Origin: JBEHWX01 sp048498995
GTDB taxonomy: Bacteria; Bacteroidota; Ignavibacteria; OLB7
Assembly: GCA_048498995.1 (NCBI GenBank)
Contig: JBEHWX010000030.1
Location: forward strand, 1 to 58,747
Length of the DNA: 58,747 nucleotides
Direction: 5' to 3'
Part shown: piece after piece, positions 1 to 8,966 of the stretch
How the letters are laid out: each line of letters opens with the position of its first letter
Position numbering within the stretch: position 1 is the stretch's first letter
The notes under the pieces: generated by a model
What the model saw: the letters and a program-made list of their open reading frames with translations, nothing else
Database searches by the model: none
What the model was told of the DNA's origin: nothing
Made by a program: the position numbers and the translations under genes

Positions 1-950
1 AAGAAGACGTACGGCAGAAGCGGACGGACTTCCACGCCGTCGCATCCGTCGAGCTTGCCGCGCAGCTCGGGGGTATCGGCCGAGACCACCGGACGTGGCG
101 CCGGCGCCTTCGTCGAGCGCTCGACCTCCGGGGTCTCCTCCCCCGGCTCCATCCGGAACTTGAGCGCCGCGCCGACGCGGATCTGGTTGACCGACCAGTC
201 GAGACCGCGGACGATCGGCGTGAGGCCGAAGGAGTAGAGGATCTCCGGCTCGAGCACCACGGAGCTGTCGCGCGCCAGCAGGACCTCCCAGCTCACGCCG
301 CCGAGGAGCGATGCGCGGAACGCGTTGGCCAGCGGGATCTCGCCGGAGCGCTCGTTCCTGACGCGGTTGCCGGAGCGGTCGAACGCGCCGACATCGGTCG
401 GCTCCACCAGCACCTCGCGCTGGCTGTACATCTCCCGCGTGCTGAATCCGGCGCGCAGGCCGCCGCGGAGCATCAGCCCACCGAACGTGCCGGTGAACGG
501 ACGCCAGCCGAACAACGGCTCGATCCCGACCGAGGAGAGCGTGGCCTCCAGACGGTGCTCGAACGCGGCCGGCGTGGCCTCCCCGTTGACGCTCACGGTG
601 GTCCGCTCCGTCTCGCGGAGCGTGCCGTCCTCGCGGGTGTAGGTGCCGCGCGCGGTGAAGGTCCACCGCTGGTTGATGCTCCACTCGTAGAGAAGGCCGA
701 GCGTGAAGCCCCGTCCCTCCCCCTCGTGAAAATTCGGGCAGCAGTTCGGGACGCTCGGCAGCGCCGGAAAATCCGCCACGTGCTGGTTCACGTTGTAGTC
801 TGCCAGGCCGCCCAGGTAGGGCTGCGCCATGGCGCGGGGAGCCAGCGCGGCCGTGGCCAGCAGCAGCAGCGCCGCCAAGAGCGCCGCCGGACGGAAGCCG
901 GAGCGCCGGGTGCCGTGCGCGATGCGCGGAGTCGTGTCGATGATCTTCAT
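1..950 (-). CDS. Outer-membrane beta-barrel protein, C-terminus beyond the window
   Basis: Reading the minus strand from the ATG at 950 gives an open frame that runs off the left edge without a stop. It starts with a long signal peptide whose hydrophobic Ala/Leu core ends in ALAPRAMA-Q. About 250 residues of alternating, aromatic-ended strands follow (for example FTLGLLYEWSINQRWTFTARGTY), as expected for an outer-membrane barrel. A linker comes next that looks like the approach to an OmpA-type peptidoglycan-binding domain (KLDGCDGVEVRPLLPYVFF). In OmpA-family proteins of the FCB group the barrel sits in the outer membrane and the C-terminal domain binds peptidoglycan; that domain is inferred here, not seen in full. 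The start codon lies one base after the stop of the large adhesin gene (stop at 952-954), so the two are very probably co-transcribed. Left part missing; function otherwise unknown. Confidence 0.75.
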   Translation of the reverse strand, partial: MKIIDTTPRIAHGTRRSGFRPAALLAALLLLATAALAPRAMAQPYLGGLADYNVNQHVADFPALPSVPNCCPNFHEGEGRGFTLGLLYEWSINQRWTFTARGTYTREDGTLRETERTTVSVNGEATPAAFEHRLEATLSSVGIEPLFGWRPFTGTFGGLMLRGGLRAGFSTREMYSQREVLVEPTDVGAFDRSGNRVRNERSGEIPLANAFRASLLGGVSWEVLLARDSSVVLEPEILYSFGLTPIVRGLDWSVNQIRVGAALKFRMEPGEETPEVERSTKAPAPRPVVSADTPELRGKLDGCDGVEVRPLLPYVF

Positions 951-951
951 G

Positions 952-3900
952 CTACTTCTCCACCTGCATCATTCTGGTTACCAGCCTCGTGGGCGTCTGC
1001 AAGGTATACAGATAGATTCCCGACGGAATATCCCCGGCGTCGAAGGTGACGACATAGCGGCCGGGGAGGATCGTGTCATCGGCCAGCACCGCGATTGTCT
1101 GGCCGAGCATATTGGAGACGAAGAGGCGGGTACGCCCCGGCTCGGTGATCTCGTACTCGATCTCCGTGGTCGGGTTGAAGGGGTTCGGACGGTTCTGCTT
1201 CAGCTCGAGCGCGCCCTTGGAGTAGAAGAGCCGCTTGCCGCCGGCCGGGCAGACGTTCTCCAGACGGAACTCGCCGTCGAGCACCGTGTCGGCCGACTGG
1301 CAGTTGTCCCAGTTGAACGACTCGATCCGGATCGGCGTGCGATCGGAGTCGCCGAGCATCGCGATGAACTCCAGCCGCGCCAGCACGTTGCCGGAGCCGG
1401 TGCGGCGTCCGTGCACGGTGATGCGGCACTCCTCCGACAGATCATCCCCCGCGCAGGAGGGGGTGAGCCCGGTCGGCTGCAGCAGGTTCTTGTTGAAGCT
1501 GAGCGTCGCGGTAAAGCCGACGAGGTTGCAGGGGGAAGGATTCCGGAGCGAGTCGATCCGGATCGGCACCACCACGGTCTCGCCGGGGGCGCCGGTAACC
1601 ACCGACGGCACCGAGAGCGCGCTGTAGGGAGTGCTCACTGATACCTGTACCGGAGCCGATCGTCCGCGGCAGCCGCCGACGGCATCGGTCACGGTCACGA
1701 CGTAGCTGCCGGAATCGCGCACGGTGATCCGCCGCGTCGTGTCGCCGGTCGACCAGAGATAACTGGCGAAGTTCGGTCCGGCGTCGAGCACCAGGCTGTC
1801 GCAGGAGCAGATCGCGATCGGGCCAGCCGGTGATATCACCGGCTTCGGTCCGGGAATCACCCGCACCGTCAGCGCCGCCGACGTGTCGGTGCAGCCGTTG
1901 GTGTCCCGCACGATCACCCGGTAATCACCCGGCTCCGCCACCCTGATGGTCTGCGTGGTCTCGCCGTTCGACCAGAGGTAGGCGACGTAGCCGAAGTTCC
2001 CGGCGTCGAGCGTCACGCTATCCCCCTCGCAGTGCGGGTTGCTCCCCTGCGTCAGGGTAACCGACGGCGGCACGCGCGGGAAGACGATCACATCCACGGT
2101 GTCCGAGGTATCGCGGCAGCCGTTGACGTCGGTCACGATCACCCAGTAGCGTCCCGTGGCGCGGACGTCGAGGCTCGCGGTGGCCCCCACGGTGACGCGG
2201 CGCCCCTGGTTGTCCAGTCTGATCCAGCGATAGTCCGCGAAGATGTCCGGCACCGACAGATGCGCGCTCTCCCCCTTGCAGAAGCTCGGCGGCTCCCGAT
2301 CGGAGAGGATCGTCACATCCGGCTTGGCGTTGAGCGTCACCGAGATCGGATCGGAGACGCGGCTGCAGCCTGAGCTGTTCCTGACCGTGACCTGGAACAC
2401 ATACACGCCCGGCACGGTGACCTGAAGAATCTGCGACGAGGAGATCACCGCGGTCGGGTTGGCGCCGTTGATCCGACGCCACTCGTAGGAGGTGAAGCCG
2501 GGGCCTGCGTCGAGCGCGATCGGCTGATCCTGGCAGGCGACGATCGGTCCAGCCGGCGTCACGACGAGCGTCGGAAGCGGATTGACCCGCACGTTCACCG
2601 GCGCCGAGGTGGCGCCGCAGCCGTTGGTATCGGTCACGCTCACGGTCACCGTGGAGGTGGTCCTGATGGTGATGCGGCGCGTGGTCTCGCCGGTCGACCA
2701 GAGATAGGAGATGTAGCCGGCGTTCCCAGCGTCGAGCACGATCGAATCTCCCTCGCAGAACTCGACGGTTCCGGAGGTCGGGATGGGATGATTGACGCCG
2801 GTGATGCCCGGAGTCGGGTTCGGCACGCCGATCACCCGCGCCGAGTCGACGCCGGTGCAGCCGAAGCCGTTGGTCACCGTCACCCGGAAGAGTCCGGGAG
2901 CGGTGACGGTAATCGTCTGCGTGGTCGCGCCGTTGGACCAGCGGTAGCTGGCGAAGCCGCTGCCGGCGTCCAGCACCACCGAGGAGCCGGCGCAGAGGCG
3001 GACGCTGTCGCCCGGGGCGATCCGCGGCGCGGGGACCGGACGGACCGTCACGTTCACCGGCGTCGAGGTGCCGGTGCAGCCGTTGGCGTCGGTCACGGTG
3101 ACCATGTAGCTGCCGGTGGCGCGCACCGTGATGCGCCGGCCGGTCTCGCCGGTCGACCAGAGATACGCGCGGAAGCCCGCGCCGGCATCGAGCACCACGC
3201 TATCCCCCTCGCAGAAGGTCGTCGGCCCGCCGGCGGTGACCACCGGGGTCGGGCGGGGAACGCTGGTGACCACCACCGGAGCGGAGGTGGCGCTGCAGAC
3301 CAGGCCGTTGAAGACGGTGACGGTGTAGGAGCCGGCGGAGCGGACCGTGATCCGCTGCGTGGTCTGGCCGGTCGACCAGTGATAGCTCGTGTAGCCGCTG
3401 CCGGCGTCGAGCACGGCGCTATCTCCCTGGCAGAGGACGATCGGGCCGGCCGGATCGATCACCGGGCTCGGCACCGGGAACACCACCACGCGGAGCGGTG
3501 TCGAGGTGCCGGTGCAGCCGTTGGCGTCGGTTACCGTGACCGTGTAATCGCCGGCGGCGCGGACGGTGATGAAGCGGGCGGTCTCCCCGGTCGACCAGTT
3601 GTAGGCGATGAAGCCGGGGCCGGCATCCAGACGGACGCTATCTCCCTGACAGAACTCGACCGAGCCACTGCGGGCGATCGGCCGGTTCGGCGTGATGACC
3701 GGCGCCGGGCGCGGGTTGACCGTCACCTGTACCCGCGCGGTATCGCGACAGCCGAAGCCGTTGGCCACGATCGCCGTGTAGGTGCCGGTGGAGCGCGCGG
3801 TGATCCGCTGCGTCGTCTCGCCGGTCGACCACTGATAGGAGAAGTAGCCGGGGCCGGCGTCGAGAATGACGCTGTCACCCTGGCAGAGGGTAACCGGACC

Positions 3901-4773
3901 CGCCGGCGCTATCGTCAGGTTCGGCGACGGATTCACCGTCACCACCACGGTATCGCGGCCGACGCAGCCGTTGGCGTCGGCCACGGAGAGGACGTACTGC
4001 GTGGTCGAGGTCGGTGACGCGGTGGGGTTCGGGGAGCCGGCCGAGCTGAGCCCGGTCGCGGGGGTCCAGGAGAATGTATACGGAGGAACACCACCGGAGC
4101 CGGCGGTCGCGCCGCCGATGGTCGTGGAGAAGCCGGTGCAGATGGCGGCGTCGGGGCCGGCGTTGGCCGTGGGAGTCGGGAGAACCGAGACCAGGACCTG
4201 ATCGGTCGAGGTGCAGCCGTTGACGTCGGTGACGGTGACCGTGTAGGTCGTGCTCGCCGTGGGAGTGGCCACGGGGTTGGCCACGTTGGCCGAGTTGAGC
4301 CCGGTGCCGGGAGACCAGAAATAGGTATAGGGTCCGCTGCCGCCGCTGGCGGTCGGCGCGCCGCCGATGGTCGCGCCCGATCCGAGGCAGACGGTCCGGT
4401 TCGGCCCCGCGTCGGCGGTCGGATTGGCGAAGACCTGAATGAGGTTGGTCTTCGTGATCGTTCCGGTGCCGAAGGCATTGACCGTGGTGAGCGTGACCGA
4501 GTAGATGCCGGGGACCGTGTAGACGTGTGTGGGATTCTGCGTCGAGGCATCGGTGATGCCGTCGTTCTCGAAATCCCAGAACCAGGCAATGGGGCTGTTG
4601 GCGCTGAGGTCGGTGAAGCTGACGGCCAACGGCGCGCAGCCGCTGGTCGGCGCGGCCGAGAAATCGGCGACCGGAGCCTGAGCGCGCGCCGATGCCAGAA
4701 GCATCAGGAAGAGCGCGGGGACCAGGAGCAATCGCGCCATCAGTCCGCGCTCGTTCGTACCAATACGATCCAT
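952..4773 (-). CDS. Giant Ig-like-repeat surface protein with PKD domain and T9SS sorting domain
   Basis: The product has 1273 residues from the ATG at 4773, which has GGGGGAA about 8 bases upstream; the open frame extends to 5028 but the signal peptide (core LLLVPALFLMLLASARA) fits this start. Next comes a PKD-like domain (ADFSAAPTSGCAPLAVSF, then WFWDFENDG). Two repeats ending in TTYTVTVTDVNGC style follow, and then ten repeats of roughly 80-90 residues built on C-x-G-D-S-V-x-L-D-A-G ... Y-x-W-S-T-G-E-T ... V-T-D-x-N-G-C. A cohesin-like module precedes the C-terminus (APGETVVVPIRIDSL). The tail is a T9SS type A sorting domain with PNPFNPTTEIEYEI and a final Lys. Such proteins are exported by the T9SS and attached to or released from the cell surface; an adhesin role is inferred from the SprB-like repeats. 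The beta-barrel gene follows directly. Confidence 0.88.
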   Translation of the reverse strand: MDRIGTNERGLMARLLLVPALFLMLLASARAQAPVADFSAAPTSGCAPLAVSFTDLSANSPIAWFWDFENDGITDASTQNPTHVYTVPGIYSVTLTTVNAFGTGTITKTNLIQVFANPTADAGPNRTVCLGSGATIGGAPTASGGSGPYTYFWSPGTGLNSANVANPVATPTASTTYTVTVTDVNGCTSTDQVLVSVLPTPTANAGPDAAICTGFSTTIGGATAGSGGVPPYTFSWTPATGLSSAGSPNPTASPTSTTQYVLSVADANGCVGRDTVVVTVNPSPNLTIAPAGPVTLCQGDSVILDAGPGYFSYQWSTGETTQRITARSTGTYTAIVANGFGCRDTARVQVTVNPRPAPVITPNRPIARSGSVEFCQGDSVRLDAGPGFIAYNWSTGETARFITVRAAGDYTVTVTDANGCTGTSTPLRVVVFPVPSPVIDPAGPIVLCQGDSAVLDAGSGYTSYHWSTGQTTQRITVRSAGSYTVTVFNGLVCSATSAPVVVTSVPRPTPVVTAGGPTTFCEGDSVVLDAGAGFRAYLWSTGETGRRITVRATGSYMVTVTDANGCTGTSTPVNVTVRPVPAPRIAPGDSVRLCAGSSVVLDAGSGFASYRWSNGATTQTITVTAPGLFRVTVTNGFGCTGVDSARVIGVPNPTPGITGVNHPIPTSGTVEFCEGDSIVLDAGNAGYISYLWSTGETTRRITIRTTSTVTVSVTDTNGCGATSAPVNVRVNPLPTLVVTPAGPIVACQDQPIALDAGPGFTSYEWRRINGANPTAVISSSQILQVTVPGVYVFQVTVRNSSGCSRVSDPISVTLNAKPDVTILSDREPPSFCKGESAHLSVPDIFADYRWIRLDNQGRRVTVGATASLDVRATGRYWVIVTDVNGCRDTSDTVDVIVFPRVPPSVTLTQGSNPHCEGDSVTLDAGNFGYVAYLWSNGETTQTIRVAEPGDYRVIVRDTNGCTDTSAALTVRVIPGPKPVISPAGPIAICSCDSLVLDAGPNFASYLWSTGDTTRRITVRDSGSYVVTVTDAVGGCRGRSAPVQVSVSTPYSALSVPSVVTGAPGETVVVPIRIDSLRNPSPCNLVGFTATLSFNKNLLQPTGLTPSCAGDDLSEECRITVHGRRTGSGNVLARLEFIAMLGDSDRTPIRIESFNWDNCQSADTVLDGEFRLENVCPAGGKRLFYSKGALELKQNRPNPFNPTTEIEYEITEPGRTRLFVSNMLGQTIAVLADDTILPGRYVVTFDAGDIPSGIYLYTLQTPTRLVTRMMQVEK

Positions 4774-5615
4774 AGTCGGGTTCCCCCGGATGATCAATGC
4801 ATGAGCAACCACTCCCCTTCCCCGGCGACTCCGCATGGGAAACGGAATCGTGGCGCGCGGCCGATCGCGGAAGTGAATATGTCGCGGGCGTCTGCCGTGA
4901 GCGGGAATCGAGGGAAGGCGAACGGTCAGGGCATCATCATCCGGGATGCCGGACATGCATCCCGCCGGTGGGGGAGGAGAGAGGTCCCCCGGCATCATCA
5001 TCATCGGATCGTCCGACGGCGCGATCATCCCATGTCATGGAGCGGCTTCCAGACGGAAGCGCCTCCCGGAACGGAGCGATCGACGCGGCCGGCCATGGTC
5101 AGCGTCTGTGCGGTCGATTCCTACGCAGGGACGAATATAGAGTCCCATCACTTCAATCACAAATTGAGCTGAACCCACTCAAGTGCGCCAGCCCGTTGCG
5201 ATTGCGTCATCCGATATGAAATAAGCGTTAAGAACGGCGGCGCATGGTGTTCACGCGAAGACCATCCATATGATGCGTATCGACACGGGATCAGGGCCAG
5301 GCACGTCCGGCGATCGGCCGGAGCCGATCGCCCCGCCCACCCGTATGAGGCATGCGACAGGTACGGGTCCCGCATCGAAATCGCTTTCGACGGGGGCAGC
5401 CGGTAATTCTTGGAGAGTCGTCCGCCCCACGGGGCGTGCCGGACGCCGGGAGGAATACCTCCGATCTTCATCGACACCGACGCCGCAACGGACCTCACGC
5501 CGCGACGGCTAGGGTAAGACCGCGATGGGTCGGCCCACCTGACGGGGAGCTGACAGAACCGGACAGAGCCGATCCGGCAATGGATGCGCGGACCGGAAGG
5601 AAGCGGCGGGCGGGG
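4774..5615. other. Gene-free stretch between adhesin and chemosensory operon
   Basis: About 840 bases lie between the start of the adhesin gene and the end of the hybrid kinase gene, both on the minus strand. The region should hold the adhesin promoter and the end of the chemosensory transcript. Several open frames cross it, including one of 113 codons on the minus strand (5157-5498), but their composition is arginine- and proline-rich and no domain, signal peptide or ribosome binding site supports them. Around 5130-5240 the base composition becomes distinctly AT-richer, which is the most likely place for the adhesin promoter. No convincing terminator hairpin with a T-run was seen. Confidence 0.5.
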
Positions 5616-7853
5616 TTACCCTCCCGCCCCCTTCATCTTCATCTCACGTCGCATCGCCCAGATCACGGCGGCCAGCTCCCGCTCCACCTCGTCGATCGTG
5701 GCAACGGCCGGCGCGAGATCCCCGGCGCCGCTGGCCCGCTCGATCTCGGTCAGAAGCTCCACCATCCGCATCGCGCCGAGCACGCCGGAGCCGCCGTTGA
5801 GCTTGTGGCTCAGCTGCATCACCTGCTTCACCTCCTCCCGCTCGATCGCCTGGCGCAGCGCGACCACCCGCGGCGGCGCATCGTTCAGGAAGAGCTCGAT
5901 CAGCTCGTTGAGCAGCGACGACTCCGATCCCTCCGAAAGCATTCTCAGGCCGGCGATCGTGGCCGGGTCGAGGATGATCCCATCGCGCGGCGGCAGCTCG
6001 TGATCGCTCTCCCGGCTCCCCACGGCGTCCGCCCGCTCCTCGCCGGCGGCCAGCCGCTTCCAGCCGCCGAGCATCGCGGCCAGCTCCGCGGTATCCACCG
6101 GCTTGCTGATGTAGGCGTCCATCCCCGCCTCGATGCACTCGCGGCGGGAGCTCTCCATCGCGTGCGCGGTGAGCGCTATCACCACCGTGTGGCGCTCGCT
6201 CCCCTCGCGACGACGAAGCTCGCGGGTGGCCTGGAAGCCATCCATCACCGGCATCTGGCAATCCATCAGCACCACGTCGTAGCTCGCGCGGGCAAGGGCC
6301 TCGAGCGCCTCGGCGCCGTTGCCCACCACGTCCGGCGCGTAGCCGAGCTTCCTGAGCTGGCCGAGCGTCACCTTCTGGTTGATGAGGTTGTCCTCGGCCA
6401 CGAGAATCCTGATCGGCTCCGGAGCGGCGGCGGGCGCGGCGGCATCCGGGAGCGACGCGGGAGCCGCGGTAGGCCTGGAGATGATCGGGATGGTGAAGCG
6501 GAACGCCGAGCCGAACCCCGGCTGGCTTTCGACGGCGATCTCACCGGACATCAGCTCGATCAGCCGTCGCGAGATGGTCAGCCCGAGGCCGGTGCCGCCG
6601 AAGCGGCGTGTCGTGGAGCTATCCCCCTGGCGGAACGGCTGGAAGAGGCTGGCCAGCACATCGGCCGGAATGCCGATGCCGGTATCGCGCACCTCGAACG
6701 TCAGGCCGCCGCCATCCGGCGAACGCGTCACGCGGAGGTTCACCTCTCCCCGCTCGGTGAACTTGACGGCGTTGCCGATCAGGTTGATCAGCACCTGGCG
6801 CAGCCGTCCCGGATCGCCCCAGATCTCGCGCGGGAGCGCGGAGGCCACATCCACCGTCAGGCGCAATCCCTTCTCGACGGCGCGCTGGTTGAAGAGCATC
6901 GCCACGGACTCCACCATCGGACGGAGCTCGAAGGCGATCTCCTCCATCTCGAGCTTCCCCGCCTCGATCTTCGAGAAGTCGAGGATGTCGTTGATGATCG
7001 TCAGGAGCGATTCGGCGCAGACGCGGATCGAATCGAGATACTCCCGCTGCGGCTCCAGCAGCGGGGAGTCCAGCAGCAGCCCGATCATCCCGATGATGCC
7101 GTTCATCGGCGTCCGGATCTCGTGGCTCATGTTGGCGACGAACTCGCTCTTCAGTCGGGAGGCATCCTCGGCCACGCGGCGCGCCCTCTCCAGCTCGATC
7201 GCCTGCTCGTTGAGGAGTCTGGTCTGCTCCTCGGCGCGGCGCAGCGCGAACGTCCGCTCATCGACCATCCTCCCGAGCTCCTCGTTCAGCCGCCGGAGCT
7301 GTACCTGCGCGGCCACCAGCTCCCGGTTCTGTCCGACGGCGCTCTCGTAGGTCGAGATCAGCAGGTCGAGGATCTGTCGCCGGTCGGAGCGGATGGCGTG
7401 GACTCCCTGGCCGTACTCGATCCGGATCTCCTCCCCGTCGACATCGCGCGGGGCGTTGCGCGCGCGCAGAAGCGTCTCGATCCGCTCCACGGTCTCGGCC
7501 TCGTTGGCGGTCTTGAAGAAGAAATTGTCGGCGCGGGATTCCAGCCCCCGGATCACGTCGCGGGTATCGGAGAGGCTGGAGAGAAGCGCCACGGAAACGC
7601 CACGCAGCGCCGGATCATCCTTGATGCGTCGACACATCTCGTAGCCGTCCATCAACGGCATCATCACATCGCTGATAACGAGCGCCGGACGGATGGTCCG
7701 CGCCTGTTCGAGGCCCTCCACGCCGTTGCGCGCGATCGAGACTGCATAGCCACGCGCCGCGAGCGCCTTCCTGAGCATCTGAGCCTGCATCATGCTGTCC
7801 TCGACGATCAGAATTCGGGTCGCCGGGGAATCCATGTCGGAGTGAGCGGTCAT
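5616..7853 (-). CDS. Hybrid histidine kinase REC-HisKA-HATPase-REC-HPt (chemosensory output)
   Basis: The 745-residue protein has no membrane segment or signal peptide, so it should be cytoplasmic. Domain order: receiver (about 12-130, phospho-acceptor D62 in VISDVMMP, conserved K114), coiled coil (about 175-235), HisKA with H244 in NMSHEIRTPMNG, HATPase (G-box GGTGLGL near 419-425), second receiver (about 482-600, D531 in LMDCQMP), and HPt (about 640-745, H683 in LSHKLNGGSG). It is the last gene of the operon, 48 bases after cheB. A kinase led by a receiver at this place suggests that the upstream CheA-REC protein phosphorylates D62 and so controls the kinase; this is inference. The HPt would pass phosphate to a regulator not encoded nearby. 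Its HisKA and second receiver closely resemble those of the kinase at 15946-19788. Confidence 0.93.
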   Translation of the reverse strand: MTAHSDMDSPATRILIVEDSMMQAQMLRKALAARGYAVSIARNGVEGLEQARTIRPALVISDVMMPLMDGYEMCRRIKDDPALRGVSVALLSSLSDTRDVIRGLESRADNFFFKTANEAETVERIETLLRARNAPRDVDGEEIRIEYGQGVHAIRSDRRQILDLLISTYESAVGQNRELVAAQVQLRRLNEELGRMVDERTFALRRAEEQTRLLNEQAIELERARRVAEDASRLKSEFVANMSHEIRTPMNGIIGMIGLLLDSPLLEPQREYLDSIRVCAESLLTIINDILDFSKIEAGKLEMEEIAFELRPMVESVAMLFNQRAVEKGLRLTVDVASALPREIWGDPGRLRQVLINLIGNAVKFTERGEVNLRVTRSPDGGGLTFEVRDTGIGIPADVLASLFQPFRQGDSSTTRRFGGTGLGLTISRRLIELMSGEIAVESQPGFGSAFRFTIPIISRPTAAPASLPDAAAPAAAPEPIRILVAEDNLINQKVTLGQLRKLGYAPDVVGNGAEALEALARASYDVVLMDCQMPVMDGFQATRELRRREGSERHTVVIALTAHAMESSRRECIEAGMDAYISKPVDTAELAAMLGGWKRLAAGEERADAVGSRESDHELPPRDGIILDPATIAGLRMLSEGSESSLLNELIELFLNDAPPRVVALRQAIEREEVKQVMQLSHKLNGGSGVLGAMRMVELLTEIERASGAGDLAPAVATIDEVERELAAVIWAMRREMKMKGAGG

Positions 7854-7901
7854 GCGGAATTCGAGGTTGGGGGATGTGTAGGGAGATTATGGAGGAGAGC
7901 A

Positions 7902-8966
7902 TCAACGCTGGGGGGCAAGTTGTAGAAGCTTCTTGGCGATCTGGGAGGGACTCATCACGAACTGCGCGGCGCCGAGGTCGATCGCCTGCTTCGGCATGCC
8001 GAAGACCGCGGAGCTCCGTTCGTCCTGCGCTATCGTGATGCCGCCGGCCTCGGCGATGGCGCGCATGCCATCGGCGCCGTCGCGCCCCATGCCGGAGAGA
8101 AGCACGCCGATCACGCCGCCGCCCCAGAACCGGCTTGCCGAGGTCATCGTCACGGTCACCGACGGACGGTGCCCATCGACCGACGGACGATACGACTCGA
8201 GGAAGCGGCCGTCGCGGCCGATCTCCAGATGCACGCCGGCGCGGGGCATGTACACGGTGCCGGGAGCGGGCAGCTCTCCCGGCATGGCCACGCGGAACCG
8301 AAGCTTGAACTGACGTCCGAGCCACTCGACGAATCCCTCGAGGAACTCCGGACTGATATGCTGCACGCAGAGGATCGGCAGCGCATAGTTGGCCGGCAGG
8401 CTCTGGAAGATCTCCTGCAGCGCCTGGGGGCCGCCGGTCGAGGCGCCGATCACCACCACGCGCGGCGTGCCGAGCAGGTGCGTGGCCGTAACCGCCGGCG
8501 GCGCGGCCGGCTCGGCATCGAGCTTCCGACGGAAGACGTAGACGCCGGCCAGGACCTTGATCTTGCTGATCAGCTCACGGGCGATCTGGCCGTAGTCGGC
8601 CTCGAGTCCGCCGATCGGCTTCGGCATCACGTCGATGGCGCCGGCCTCCAGCAGCTGGAACACATTGTGGGAATCCTCCGGCTGCGTCGAGGCGCTGACC
8701 ACCAGCACCGGCCGCGGATACTCCGAGAGTATGCGGCGCGTCAGCTCCAGCCCGTCCATGTCCGGCATGTGCAGATCGGTGCAGATCACCTCGGGGTCGA
8801 GCGTCGGAATCATCTCGAGCGCCCGCGCGCCGCTGCGGGCGGTGCCGACCACCGTCACCTCGCCGGTGCTTTCGAGCGTCCGCTTCAGGAGCACGAGCGC
8901 CACCTGGGAGTCGTCGACCACCAGCACCCGCACCGGCGGGCGCGCAAGTCCGGAGCGCGTGGGCAT
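7902..8966 (-). CDS. cheB: Chemoreceptor glutamate methylesterase CheB
   Basis: The protein has 354 residues, a normal CheB length. An N-terminal receiver (about 11-125) has D64 in ICTDLHMPDMDG and K116 in MPKPIGG. A methylesterase domain (about 165-352) shows the catalytic serine S176 in VIGASTGGP, H203 in CVQHISPEF and D296 in LLSGMGRDGADGM. CheB removes methyl groups from receptor glutamates when phosphorylated by CheA, giving adaptation. The start ATG overlaps the stop of cheA by one base (TGATG), so translation is probably coupled. In a Wsp-type system this position corresponds to WspF. Confidence 0.96.
   Translation of the reverse strand: MPTRSGLARPPVRVLVVDDSQVALVLLKRTLESTGEVTVVGTARSGARALEMIPTLDPEVICTDLHMPDMDGLELTRRILSEYPRPVLVVSASTQPEDSHNVFQLLEAGAIDVMPKPIGGLEADYGQIARELISKIKVLAGVYVFRRKLDAEPAAPPAVTATHLLGTPRVVVIGASTGGPQALQEIFQSLPANYALPILCVQHISPEFLEGFVEWLGRQFKLRFRVAMPGELPAPGTVYMPRAGVHLEIGRDGRFLESYRPSVDGHRPSVTVTMTSASRFWGGGVIGVLLSGMGRDGADGMRAIAEAGGITIAQDERSSAVFGMPKQAIDLGAAQFVMSPSQIAKKLLQLAPQR

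Noticed and set aside
5157..5498. A 113-codon minus-strand frame before the adhesin gene
   Set aside because: No ribosome binding site, domain or signal peptide. It contains two similar YASYGW-type strings, but they come from short local DNA similarity and do not make a case for a gene.
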